This document shows positions 31,330 through 41,327 of a stretch of 64,000 nucleotides of DNA, piece by piece; the first letter of the stretch is position 1, and each line of letters begins with the position of its first letter. Source of the stretch: Tillandsia leiboldiana (Eukaryota; Streptophyta; Magnoliopsida; Poales; Bromeliaceae); contig CM055066.1 in the NCBI GenBank assembly GCA_029204045.2, forward strand, positions 16,936,484 to 17,000,483. Reading direction: 5' to 3'. The translations under genes were made by a program, and so were the position numbers. The notes under the pieces were generated by a model that saw nothing but the letters and a program-made list of their open reading frames with translations, did no database searches and was not told where the DNA came from.

Positions 31330-31790
31330 CGCTGCCGTGCTGCCCGCGCGGCGCCCCCGCATGCGCGGGCTGCCCCGCAAGGCGCCCAGCGCATGCGCGG
31401 GCTGCCCCGTGCGGTGCCCCCGCATGCGCGGGCTGCCCCGCGCGGCGCCCTGCATGCGGGTGCCCCGCGCGGCGCCCCCGCATGCGCGGGCTGCCCCGCG
31501 CGGCGCCCCCCGCATGCGCGGGCTGCCCCGTGCGGCGCCCCGCATTGCGGGTGCCCCGCGCGGCGCCCCCGCATGCGCGGGCTGCCCCGCGCGGTGCCCT
31601 CGCATGCGCGGGCTGCCCACGCGGCGCCCCGCATGCGGGTGCCCCGCGCGGCGCCCCCGCATGCGCGGGCTGCCCCGCGCGTCGCCCACGGATGCGCGGG
31701 TTGCCCGGCGCGGCGCCCCGCATGCGGGTACCCCGCGCGGCGCCCCCGCATGCGCGGGTTGCCCCGCGCGGCGCTCCGCGTGCGGGTGGC
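31330..31790 (-). repeat. GC-rich array of 27-32 bp units in a B LTR
   Basis: About 15 units of 27-32 bp share the core CCCGCATGCGCGGG or CCCGCATGCGGG plus CTGCCCCGCGCGG. Long and short units follow a pattern of about 89 bp (31+31+27). Each unit contains a palindrome or a hairpin (CCCGC-ATGC-GCGGG). The overlapping Arg/Ala-rich ORFs on both strands are composition artefacts. Confidence 0.9.
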
Positions 31791-32498
31791 TCGCCCCTCT
31801 CCTTCCATCTCCGACGAATCAAGAAAAGCCCCCCCCTCCCCCTCGTTCGTAACGAGAAAAGACAAGGAAAGAAAAAGAAAGCACGGCTCACCTTGTTTTC
31901 GTCGGTACCGGGCGAAGGAGAGGGATCGTCCTCTTTCGCGTTTGTCGGATCTTGCGGGGAGGCGATCGATCTCCTTTTCCACGCCGGCCGATGGGAAGGG
32001 CGAGGGTTTGGGGGACTGCTCCTCGTCCATGCTCGGATATCGAACAACAAGGTGAGGGGAGGCGAGGTATAGGAAAACCTAATTCCCAAGGCCGACTAGT
32101 TAGTCGTTTGGGCTTAGTGGATTTTGGACTCAAAATTAAAATTAACCACTCGAGCGACTGGAAAAAGGGTGTTTAAATCCCATACCTCAACTGATCGACT
32201 AGAATCGATCTGATTGCGGACCAGAGTTCGGTCCTGCCCCCCGGAATTGTGTAGGTCCCTGGGCTACGGGTACCAACTTCCGTAATTTATTCTGGGAGAT
32301 CCGGGGGTCGGAATCCAAAACCGATCGCACCGCGGTCTCCGTTTCGCGAGCTTTATTAACCAAAAAATACCCGCGAGACCCCGATCGTCTGCCATAAAAC
32401 AGGGAAAAGTTACCCTCAGACCCCCTATTGTCAATAGGACGGTTCAATAAAATTAACAGAAAGCCCAGAAAGGTGAAATAAATCCGCGGGTATCACAA

Positions 32499-33303
32499 AA
32501 AATCTCTAAGCAAAGATTAGATCAATTCGACAAAAGATATGTTCTTGAAAGAACCGTCGAATTGACCTAAAGAGGCTATAAAGAGGAACGATAAAAAACC
32601 TAGCCTCTAGGGTTGCTCTCAAGTGTTTTATAAATTAATCGGCCGTGCTCCCCACGTTTTTGAGAAACCCTAAATGTCTATTTATAGTTTAGAAACCTTT
32701 GGAAAGAGATAAGAATCAAAAACTTACCTTATCTGGAAATTTTCAGGACGGCGATCCGGATCGGATTTACTGCGATCCGGATCGTCGTAGCGAGTCAGAC
32801 AATTCCAGAAAAACAAGGGTTCGGGATCCAGATTGAAATGCCCGATCCGGATCGTTCATGTATTCCAGCAAATTCCCATGTTCGGGATCCGGATCGAAAT
32901 GACTATGATCCGGATCGGATTTGCCAATGAACAAGTACCCTTCGGGATCCGGATTGGACTGTCTGATCCGGATCCTGAACATGTCCCATGTCCAGTTTTT
33001 GATTGTTATGCAATTAAAAATTCATCCAAGTGTTTCTACACTATAAGAAAGTATTCGGATCACCAAAATTATTTAGTTAACCAAACCTGATCCTTTTGAA
33101 TACTTTCATCTTGAGATATTTGTAACTGATCCACAATTCTTCAACTTCAATCTTCAAGACTCAAGACACTGAGTTTCAACTTGAGCTCTTGTTGAATCTT
33201 CTCTAAGTCTTTGATTGCTGATTGACAATTTGATCCCTTTAAGACTCCGACTCAACTCACTGACTTGACTCACGAAATATGCCAACACCAAAAAGCCGTA
33301 ACA
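32499..33303 (-). mobile_element. 3' LTR of copia C3, truncated by the B insertion
   Basis: It matches 37484-38292 of the C3 5' LTR, with roughly a dozen differences over 805 bp by eye. The last 590 bp or so (hairpins and U5) are cut off at 32499 by the B element. It starts on the minus strand TGTTACGGC at 33303, right after the polypurine tract. Confidence 0.85.
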
Positions 33304-33317
33304 ATCTCCCCCTTTGG
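33304..33317 (-). other. Polypurine tract of C3
   Basis: The minus strand reads CCAAAGGGGGAGAT directly before TGTTACGG. The same tract precedes the C2 3' LTR. Confidence 0.85.
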
Positions 33318-35018
33318 CAATTTCGTGACAAAACCCAAAAATACATAAAAGCGCTCAAGTCACTCATCTTAAACCAAAAAGTCGAAATTCAATGTTATCA
33401 CCAAAACATTGATTTTCTTTGCGTGAAAGATCCAATAAATACAAAATTACATTGAACCAAACAGTCCTAGAACATACTCTATGACTTAGGACTTGGAGTC
33501 TTAAAGTGATGTAATTCCGGAAAACAAAACTCCAAACAAAATCAACGTTAGTCGTTAGAGATTAAAATCCTACATTTGATTCGTCCTTTTGGTTCTTCTG
33601 TTTTTCGGCCTCTTTTTTTCAATCTTTTCTTTATCTCCCCCTATCATGAGCATCTCTAACATGTTCTCCATGTTCTCCATGTTCTCCCCCTGTCTTGAGC
33701 ATTTATGTTCTCCCCCTTTGTGATACGATCATTATTTTCTGTTCTCCCCCTTTTTGTCACAAATTGTCAAACAGTGAACATACTAGACAAAAGGAAATCA
33801 CTAACAACATTAGTTCATAGAGAAAGAGAGATAAGGCTCAGTTCCGGTATATAACAAAAATGCAGATTGCGTACCTGTACCAGAAAGCAAAAATCAAATA
33901 ATTTCTCGAAACAAATCCAGATTTGAAATAATGAATAACCGATTTGTATTCCATCAAGAAAACAATTTAAGTGCTTGAAATTAATATGAGATCACATAGA
34001 TGTCATTCAATCCAATTAATTTTACAAAAATTAAAAAGATTTACTCCGAAATCATGAAAAATAAAGGTAAAACATTATAAACCGTTTTTCATGTTATATT
34101 CATCAAACACAAGTCATCAAAAATAATCTTGAGATCCAAAGTCTATCAAGATGTAACGGATGTACAAAGATGACTTACAGAGATTTCCAAATGACATCAA
34201 TTTGATTTCTTACCCTTTCAAATTTGAGATAAGCACTAAAATACCTAAGGGTGGCTCTTTGAGCATCTTTCAACTATCCCACCTTATACCAACCAGGAGA
34301 TTGTTCAAAATAAGAGCTTTAAATTTAAATCTCCGAATGCTTCAACTAAACAAAATTTCATAAATAATTTTCAAGCATCCATAACATGTGGTAGCTTCAC
34401 ACACAGACCGGACGACCGGGGTGGCAGCTCTTTCCAACATGTGGTGGTAGTTTTCACACTCCTTTCAGATGTAACTCTTTCACATCTTTTGCAAATCATT
34501 TCATTACCCTTGTAAGAATGCAATCTCTTACGTGAAAGAATTAAATCCCAAATTTTAGTCTATCAGTTATCTCACGTTTATCACAATGAATTCACACAAC
34601 CGAGATAGATTAAGCATCTAAAGATCACACATGATTTCTAAAATTTGATGCTTATAATATCAAAAACTCCTATAATGAAGTATCTTCAAGATTATGATTA
34701 TGGAGTAAAGTTGATAATCCATATAAAATTAATTTGGAGTGAATAACCGTGAAGCCCTTTTTTATTCAATGCACTTGTTCATTAAAAACCTTTTGTTAAA
34801 AAAAAATAAAACATAAAAACAAAGAGCATTGAAAACATGTAATGCAGAGATTCGAAAAAAAATGAAAGGAAAACCAATCAAAGCATTACATACAGTCATA
34901 AGCTATTTAGAACTTAAGACAAGGAAAGATATCACCTTTCCGAATCCAAAATCGCTGGATTTTGGGTTGTCTTGATTCGTTGTGGCCAGAGGTTGTCCAC
35001 TTTGACTGTTGATCCACC
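33318..35018 (-). other. Non-coding 3' region of C3 with repeated polypurine-like tracts
   Basis: There is no plausible ORF. Four GGGGGAGA-like tracts lie at about 33634-33756. The conserved stretch shared with C1 and C2 lies at about 34385-34490. Multiple polypurine tracts are a known trait of Sireviruses, which supports the lineage call. Confidence 0.65.
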
Positions 35019-36863
35019 TTAAGTCTTTGCCTCGCAATGATCCACTTGTATGATTGATGTTGTGGCTCGGACCTTTGGTGGGTTGAGTGAACTCCTTTGA
35101 CTTGATGTATCTTTTGAGTCCGTTGAGGTCCGTTCCATAGATGAAGTTGCCGAAGGATTTTTCTTTCTCTTTTTCGGGCAATCCTTCACCAAATGTCCTT
35201 CAAGTCCACAAAGGTGACACGTTCTTCCTTTCAATTTGATTGTGGAACTTGAAGCATGCACAGTTTGATCCTTTTTAAAACCCAAACCAACCTTGCTTGT
35301 TTGACCTAATCCGCACATACAATCTAGTTTCTTGGAAACGGTTGAAAGCCTTTGTATGTCGGATTTGAGTTCATGAACTTGCTTGGTCAATGCTTGGTTG
35401 GTGACATGAATCTCCTCAAACTGTTTTTCTAGAAAACCAATCTTGTCCATATATGATATAGCATTTGTCTCCGATTGGTTTAGCTTTTCTTGGAGGATTT
35501 TATTGTTATCCAATAAACGTCCTTGTTCCTCCTCGAGATCTTGAAGTTTTATCTTTAAAGCTTGATTCTCGTCTTGAACTTCAAATCGTTGCTTCCTCAA
35601 CTTCTTGATATGCTTGGCCATCTTCTTTGATTCCGTAAGAAGTTGTTGGTATGCCTCAACGAGTTCTTCTTCGTCCGACTCCCCCTCACTTGATGACTCT
35701 CCGCCGGTTGTTGATGTTTCATACAAAATCAAAGGAGTAGAGTCAGTGACTAAAGATGATAAACACAAATTAGAAGAGGGAATTTGAGAGGCATGAAAAG
35801 CAACGACTTTTTCCTCTTTACTTGAGGTCGATTCATTAGAAGTAGAATCGTCCCAAGTTTTCGCTTGCAAAGCCTTCTTTTTATATGATTTCGGAGAAGG
35901 ACAATCCGTTGAAATATGGCCGTAACCTTTGCATATATAACATCGGATTTCCCCTTCGAATTCATCTTTTTCCTTAGAAGGTTTTGCAAGGCTTTTGAGG
36001 TTAGAGGATATAGAACCCGATGATCCTTTAGTTGGTTTCGAGGATGAAGATCCATCGGTTCGATTCTTCCAAAACTTCCGACGAAATTTCTTTACGATCC
36101 GCGCCAATTGTTCTTCAAAATCGGCAAAATAGATTTCATCGTCGGAACTTGATTCGCTATCTTCTTCCTTTGTTGATTTGAATGCAATACCTGTAAGCTT
36201 AGAAGAAGACTTGGAAGAAACTTGATTAGTAGGAAAAGTCATTTCATAAGTTTGCAAAGCACCTACTAATTCCTCTACTCTCATCTCATCCGGATGACTA
36301 ACGGTTTCAATGGCGGTAACCTTTGCCCTAAATCGTTCCGGAAGAGTCCGAAGTATCTTTCTTACAATTTTCGACTCCGGGATCTTTTCTCCTAAATTAG
36401 CACATGTATTAATTACATCTTGAAGTCTAGTGTAATAATCTGTAAACAATTCATGCTCTTCCATATGAATAGAGTCAAATTGACTTGTAAGCATCTGGAG
36501 CTTTTGAATTTTTACAAGAATAGTACCCTCATGTGTAATTTTGAGAATATCCCAAATTTCCTTCACGGTTTCACACGCGGAAATTCTTGTAAACTCAGTC
36601 GAGGAAAGAGAGTTAAAAAGATCGTTCATACCTTTCCCATTGTAAGAAGATCTTTCGAGTTCCTCTTTGGACCATCTAGAGCGAGGTTTTGGGGTAGTAG
36701 AATTTCCTACTTCCTCAACAGGATGCACCCAACCGTATTCCACGGATTGCCATACCCGCTTATCAATTGAGATGAGAAACGCTCTAATCCGCACTTTCCA
36801 ATAAGCATAATTGGTCCCATCAAAAAGAGGAGGTCTAAAAATATTACCACTTTCACCCGACAT
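35019..36863 (-). CDS. Gag protein of copia C3 (gag-only element)
   Basis: The open frame of 614 aa starts MSGESGNIFRPPLFDGTNYAY at 36863. The frame extends upstream to 36920, but those codons run through the primer site and LTR end, so I reject that start. A capsid-like domain occupies residues 1-230, followed by an acidic Ser-rich stretch. The CCHC knuckles are CYICKGYGHISTDC (~306) and CHLCGLEGHLVKDC (~549), with a coiled coil between them. No protease, integrase or reverse transcriptase follows. Such elements need enzymes from full copies but could supply their own capsid. The reading frame is intact. Its C-terminus differs from C2 because C2 has lost one base near its end. Confidence 0.88.
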   Translation of the reverse strand: MSGESGNIFRPPLFDGTNYAYWKVRIRAFLISIDKRVWQSVEYGWVHPVEEVGNSTTPKPRSRWSKEELERSSYNGKGMNDLFNSLSSTEFTRISACETVKEIWDILKITHEGTILVKIQKLQMLTSQFDSIHMEEHELFTDYYTRLQDVINTCANLGEKIPESKIVRKILRTLPERFRAKVTAIETVSHPDEMRVEELVGALQTYEMTFPTNQVSSKSSSKLTGIAFKSTKEEDSESSSDDEIYFADFEEQLARIVKKFRRKFWKNRTDGSSSSKPTKGSSGSISSNLKSLAKPSKEKDEFEGEIRCYICKGYGHISTDCPSPKSYKKKALQAKTWDDSTSNESTSSKEEKVVAFHASQIPSSNLCLSSLVTDSTPLILYETSTTGGESSSEGESDEEELVEAYQQLLTESKKMAKHIKKLRKQRFEVQDENQALKIKLQDLEEEQGRLLDNNKILQEKLNQSETNAISYMDKIGFLEKQFEEIHVTNQALTKQVHELKSDIQRLSTVSKKLDCMCGLGQTSKVGLGFKKDQTVHASSSTIKLKGRTCHLCGLEGHLVKDCPKKRKKNPSATSSMERTSTDSKDTSSQRSSLNPPKVRATTSIIQVDHCEAKT

Positions 36864-36883
36864 GATAGATAAACCTAAAACCC

Positions 36884-36895
36884 GCTCTGATACCA
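36884..36895 (-). other. Primer binding site of C3
   Basis: The minus strand reads TGGTATCAGAGC, a perfect match to the usual tRNA-iMet site, two bases from the LTR. Confidence 0.9.
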
Positions 36896-37309
36896 ATTGT
36901 TGGTTTTTATGGATCCACAAGGATCTAAATAGGTACTATCAAACAACTCGAGGGGGGGTGAATAGGTGTAATACTTATAAAACCAAATCTCAGTGCAAAA
37001 TAAAAACCAATGCGGAAAATAAAAACAGCACACCGAGATATACGTGGAAACTCCAATCCAGGAGAAAAACCACGGGACCAACACGCAATAACAATCCACT
37101 AAGAATAGAAGAATAACAAGGTGATTACCGACTCCACGGACTCAAACCCCTCCTTCAGCTTCTTCAGACCTTGCGCTGACCGATTGGATGTCCACGCAAT
37201 AACAATCCACTAAGAAAAGAAGAATAACAAGGTGATTACCGTCTCCACGGATTTAACCCCTCCTTCAACTTCTTCGGACCTTGCGCTCCAACGATTGCAT
37301 GTCCACTGC

Positions 37310-37417
37310 ACACGTTCGAATCCACGAACGCCACTCGAATCCACGAGCACACGTTTCGAATCCACGAAACACCTTTAGCACACCGAATCCACGATGCCAC
37401 GTCGAATCCACGACACA
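37310..37417 (-). repeat. Leader hairpin array, constant TGGATT loop (C3)
   Basis: Five hairpins with loop TGGATT have stems such as CGTTCG/CGAACG, CTCG/CGAG, GTTTCG/CGAAAC and CATCG/CGGTG (one G-U). The same five occur in C2. Confidence 0.75.
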
Positions 37418-37739
37418 AACTCAGCCGGTAAGAAAATTGGCTTCGATGGTGATACTTTGCTTAGATTATCAATGAAGATCCATGGGAAAAATCTCTAAGC
37501 AAAGATTAGATCAATTCGACAAAAGATATGTTCTTGAAAGAACCGTCGAATTGACCTAAAAGAGGCTATAAAGAGGAACGATAAAAATCTAGCCTCTAGG
37601 GTTGCTCTAAAGTGTTTTATAAATTAATCGGCCGTGCTCCCCACGTTTTTGAGAAACCCTAAATGTCTATTTATAGTTTAGAAACCTTTGGAAAGAGATA
37701 AGAATCAAAAACTTACCTTATCTGGAAATTTTCAGGACG

Positions 37740-37970
37740 GCGATCCGGATCGGATTTACTGCGATCCGGATCGTCGTAGCGAGTCAGACAATTCCAAAAA
37801 AACAAGGGTTCGGGATCCGGATTGAAATGCCCGATCCGGATCGTTCATGTATTCCAGCAAATTCCCATGTTCGGGATCCGGATCGAAATGACTATGATCC
37901 GGATCGGATTTGCCAATGAACAAGTACCCTTCGGGATCCGGATTGGACTGTCTGATCCGGATCCTGAACA
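37740..37970 (-). promoter_or_regulatory. Eight GATCCGG sites in pairs (C3 U3)
   Basis: Eight sites are arranged as in C1 and C2. Two have decayed to GATCCGGATT. They lie upstream of the TATA box at 37668-37677. Confidence 0.7.
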
Positions 37971-39059
37971 TGTCCCATGTCCAGTTTTTGATTTTTATGT
38001 AATTAAAAATTCATCCAAGTATTTCTACACTATAAGAAAGTATTCGGATCACCAAAATTATTTAGTTAACCATACCTGATCCTTTTGAATACTTTCATCT
38101 TGAGATTGATGTAACTGATCCACAATTCTTCAACTTCAATCTTCAAGACTCAAGACACTGAGTGTCAACTTGAGCTCTTGTTGAATCTTCTCTATGTCTT
38201 TGATTGCTGATTGACAATTTGATCCCTTTAAGACTCCGACTCAACTCACTGACTTGACTCACGAAATATGCCAACACCAAAAAGCCGTAACACCTCGGCC
38301 TTCCGGTTTTCCGTTTGGGTCCTAATTGAATGTCTTCAGTTGTTAAGGGGGGGGGGTTGAAAGTTCGAGAAATTCTGGGCTGACCGCCAGGGTGCGCGGG
38401 TATTTTTAGGTGCTAGAGTTCGCAAAACGGTGAACGGTGGCGCGATCGGATTCGATTTTCGACATCGGGATCTCCCAGAATTAATTTTTGAAGTTCTACA
38501 TCAGCTCGGGCGCATCGGAATCCGTGCTGGCGATCGACACGCTTTCCGAGGTAATCTCGACCCTCCGTTCTAATTTTGACTGACTTGGATTGGCATCTGG
38601 AAATTATTATTATTGTTATTATTTTTATTATTATTGTAATTACTTTTGAGTTAGCGTATAAGTTCGGGTGAGGGTGTGTGTGGGGAAAACCCCAAACCAT
38701 ATTTTCCCTCTTTTCAATAACGGCGTGGAGAACCGAGACGGGGATACGGGGAGAGGAAAGGAGAAATGGCTTTCTTTCTGCGGAATCGATCGAGCAAGGA
38801 ACGGACGACCCTCCTTCTTCCTCCTCCTCCAGGGAAATCAAGGTTAGCATCGTTGTTTTTTTTTAGGGTTGGGGGTTTCGGGTGTTGGCGGTTCGGTTGT
38901 CGCGCGATGTGGGCTTTGTGGCAACGGGAAGCCGCCGCCGCCGTTGTTAAACGGGAGGCCGCCGCAGCCGTTATCGTGTTCATGTTGTCATCGCCGCAGC
39001 CGCCGTGATCGCGGGGTCGCAACCGGAGCCAAAAATGGGGGACGGAATACTGTTCTTCA

Positions 39060-39440
39060 ACAGGGATTCAGGCCGCGGTCCACCGCGCCCGCGTGCACCC
39101 GGCGCACGCTTCCCCGGCCCGGGGGCGCAGACCCGGTGCACGGCTGCGTGCGCCAGGCCGCGCGGTCCACCGGACCGGCGTGCACCCGGCACATGCCTCC
39201 GCGGCCCGGGGCCGCAGACCCGGTGCACGGAACACGTGCGCCAGGCCGCTCGGTGCACGCCCTAGGCGTGCACCCGGTGCTCGTCACCGCAGCGGGGAGC
39301 GGTGAACCCGGTGCGCGCCCGAGCCCGTGCGCGGCCCGGCCCAAGCCGCACCGGTCCACCGGTGCAGCGTGCTCCCGGCCCGCGCCGTGGCCGCCTGCTG
39401 TCGTGGACCCGGTCCACGCCTGGTTTCGTGCACCAGTATT
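39060..39440 (+). repeat. GC-rich array in a B LTR, about 84-bp units
   Basis: Two to four worn units share GCAGACCCGGTGCACG, GGCGTGCACCCGGC and GCGCCAGGCCG. The position in the LTR equals that of the other GC arrays, but the unit is different. Confidence 0.7.
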
Positions 39441-39954
39441 CAGAAAAGGATCCAGAAGCTCCGTTTTTGGCCCGTTTCGCCCCTTTTTTAGTGTTTTTGA
39501 CCACGACGATGATTATTTTAACAATATTTCTTTTTGTAGCTTTTTGGGGGCAGTGTGAGGGTATTTTAACTGGCGTTTCCGCATACCTTCTTCGCGTTTC
39601 AGGTGGGCACACTCTTAGAATCCCTTTATGCGCACTATTGTTATTTTCATGTTTATCGTGTTGTGGGTTTTCGTTCGAGACTTAGTGTGGGACTTTTCGA
39701 AAGCTATTGTTGATCCCCAATTGTTCGTTTAACTGTACTAATGTTGATAGTGTTTATGGTTTTTATTACTGGATTGGTTTCGTGTACTTGGTTACGATGC
39801 TCGAGGCTGCAGCACGCGCACCCGCGGTTTGGCCACCGCAAAGGGTGTGCTTTTTCGGAAAAGTGGTCTATGACCCGTGTATACCCACGAGGTGATGTAG
39901 TGGGGGCCCCCGCAGGTGGAGGGTTTGAGGCGCCAAGGTGTGAGTGGTGCGACC

Positions 39955-40165
39955 CGTCGAGGTAGGTGCTCGACGTGGGTTACCGAGGTAGGTGCTCGGT
40001 TTGGTTTCCCGAGGTTGGTGCTCGGTTTGGTTTCCCGAGGTTGGTGCTCGGTTTGGTTACCCGAGGTTGGTGCTCGGTTTGGTTTCCCGAGGTTGGTGCT
40101 CGGTCTGTTTTGTTCTTCGAGGTTGGTGCTCGGTCCGGGTTGCTGGGGCAGGTGCCCGGGACAGG
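39955..40165 (+). repeat. 26-bp tandem repeat of hairpins with loop GTTGGTG
   Basis: Units starting at 39983, 40009, 40035, 40061 and 40087 are exactly 26 bp apart, with related units on either side. Each contains CCGAG-GTTGGTG-CTCGG or a variant. The first, at about 39955, has stem GTCGAG/CTCGAC and loop GTAGGTG. The last, at about 40145, has loop GCAGGTG. The equivalent region of the B LTR at 60190 has CTGGG-GTTGGTG-CCCAG. Confidence 0.8.
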
Positions 40166-40573
40166 TTATGCAGGGATACTGTCGATTGCACGATGAGGAG
40201 GGCGGTTGCTTTGGTTTTACGGCGGTTTGACTTATTTATAGCCCTAGTTGCTTTCGTGCTTTATTTTATGGTCACTGACTTCCCACTCTGTGACAGGTTC
40301 ATCCAGGGATGAGTGCTAGGACGACGGTGAGGCCGTGGCAGGAGTACTTTTGGTCATTCGAGGCCATAGACTGTATGTACTTCTTACTTTGCTCATTTCA
40401 TTACCTACTAGTAGCTTACCATGTGGATTGAGATACCCTTGTGGGGTCGATGTGGATGTTGGAATGTCTTTTATTATCCTTGTGAGTGGTAGTCTTACTT
40501 TTCCGAATTGGCCACTTTCAAACTACAAACGGAAGGAAAAAGAAAATATTTCGAAAACTGTTTTAAAAATGTG

Positions 40574-40658
40574 GGTGTCATGTGGACACCATTTTAAAAC
40601 CCTGTGGATTTATGGATTGCGAAAATCGTTTTGAAAATCTGGGTGCCGTGCGGGCACC
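40574..40658 (+). repeat. Two long leader hairpins in a B LTR
   Basis: GGTGTC-ATGTG-GACACC (40574-40590) and GGTGCC-GTGCG-GGCACC (40642-40658) are both perfect 6-bp stems. Each is extended by GTTTTAAAA-type outer arms into a hairpin of roughly 40 bases. The units are 68 bp apart. Confidence 0.8.
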
Positions 40659-40880
40659 GTTTTTAAAACTTGGGGATTTATCCTTTCAAAATTTGTCGGC
40701 CTCTTTAATACTTATGGAAAGTGGTTGTATATTTTGACTGTGGAACTAGTGTGGTTAAAGTGATGATTGTATGGTTGTTATAGTCAGGACGCCGTGCATA
40801 TACAAAGGAGACTCCGCCCGTTCGCAGAGTGAATTTGTATATGCGGCGGGTCTGGGCACGCACCGGGGGAGTTTGGGTTT

Positions 40881-40883
<3 letters not shown>

Positions 40884-40924
<41 letters not shown>
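40884..40924. repeat. AT microsatellite in a B LTR
   Basis: About 41 bases of AT dinucleotides lie near the LTR end. The B LTR at 60941 has an A-rich run at the same place. Confidence 0.9.
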
Positions 40925-40925
<1 letters not shown>

Positions 40926-40983
40926 GCAAGTTAAATCTTTTCAGTGGTCGTCTTCCGCTTAATGAAACCCCCGGGGCGTGACA

Positions 40984-41327
40984 CATTTGGATTTTATTGC
41001 TTAGAAGATATGTCTATTTCTGATTATGAAATCTTAATACATATCTGAGTTCATAAATGTCATGGTGAGTATAAACTCTATCTCTGTTTGGTTTTTGAAT
41101 GATAAACATTCTTGAGGTATCTAACGATTTTGTTTTGTCAAGAATGATTTTTTTGCAGAGAGTACAGATGTCTAAGTCTAGAGTCTGTTTTAGGAGTTTA
41201 TCTCATGTACTTATTTCTTGGTTCTCAAATGTAAATTTTTGTTGTATGGTGATAGCAACAAAAATATCTTTTTGAATTTTCTTAAGTGGATTCTCTGTTT
41301 TGTCACGAAATCGCCTAAGGGGGAGAT
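40984..41327 (+). other. 3' non-coding remnant of copia C4
   Basis: It matches the last part of the C2 internal region (around 48470-48734), including a branch-point-like CTAAC, a T-rich run and TTTGCAG at 41158. It ends in the polypurine tract CCTAAGGGGGAGAT before the LTR. The rest of C4 lies left of the inserted B LTR and is not seen in this window. Confidence 0.65.

Larger units (their letters stand above)
29803..32498 (-). mobile_element. Full 5' LTR of the minus-strand B element
   Basis: The 2696-bp LTR runs on the minus strand from TGTGATACCCGCGG (32498) to CCCCGGGCGTGACA (29803). It contains hairpin units at 30108-30196, a second repeated hairpin region at about 30664-30765, a GC-rich array at 31330-31790, and a block shared with all B LTRs (TCACTGACTTCCCAC near 30565). 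Its outer edge at 32498 cuts into the 3' LTR of copia C3, so it inserted after C3. Confidence 0.85.
36898..38292 (-). mobile_element. 5' LTR of copia C3
   Basis: The LTR spans 1395 bp. On the minus strand it contains eight GATCCGG-type sites (37740-37970), a TATA box (37668-37677), five TGGATT hairpins (37310-37417) and a tandem duplication of about 107 bp near 37115-37290 that is shared with C2. The outer end at 38292 joins B LTR sequence. Confidence 0.88.
38293..40983 (+). mobile_element. Family B LTR, interrupted by C3
   Basis: The LTR runs from near its start (the first bases are cut by C3) to CCCGGGGCGTGACA at 40983. It carries a block around GGGATCTCCCAGAATT that the other B LTRs share, a GC-rich array (39060-39440), a 26-bp hairpin array (39955-40165), the shared block near 40263, two long hairpins (40574-40658) and an AT tract (40884-40924). 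No primer site follows. The DNA on its right is copia C4, so it is a solo LTR, or one end of a B element, inserted in C4. Confidence 0.8.

Noticed and set aside
31147..32089. Several ORFs of 180-280 aa with repeated RMRG/ARAAP-type peptides
   Set aside because: They are translations of the 27-32-bp GC array in several frames, with no start context or conservation.
18582..32498. One minus-strand B element spanning both B LTR pieces
   Set aside because: The left flank (TTTGT in A gag) and right flank (AAAAA in the C3 LTR) do not match, and the host sequences differ, so the pieces come from different copies or are separated by the gap.
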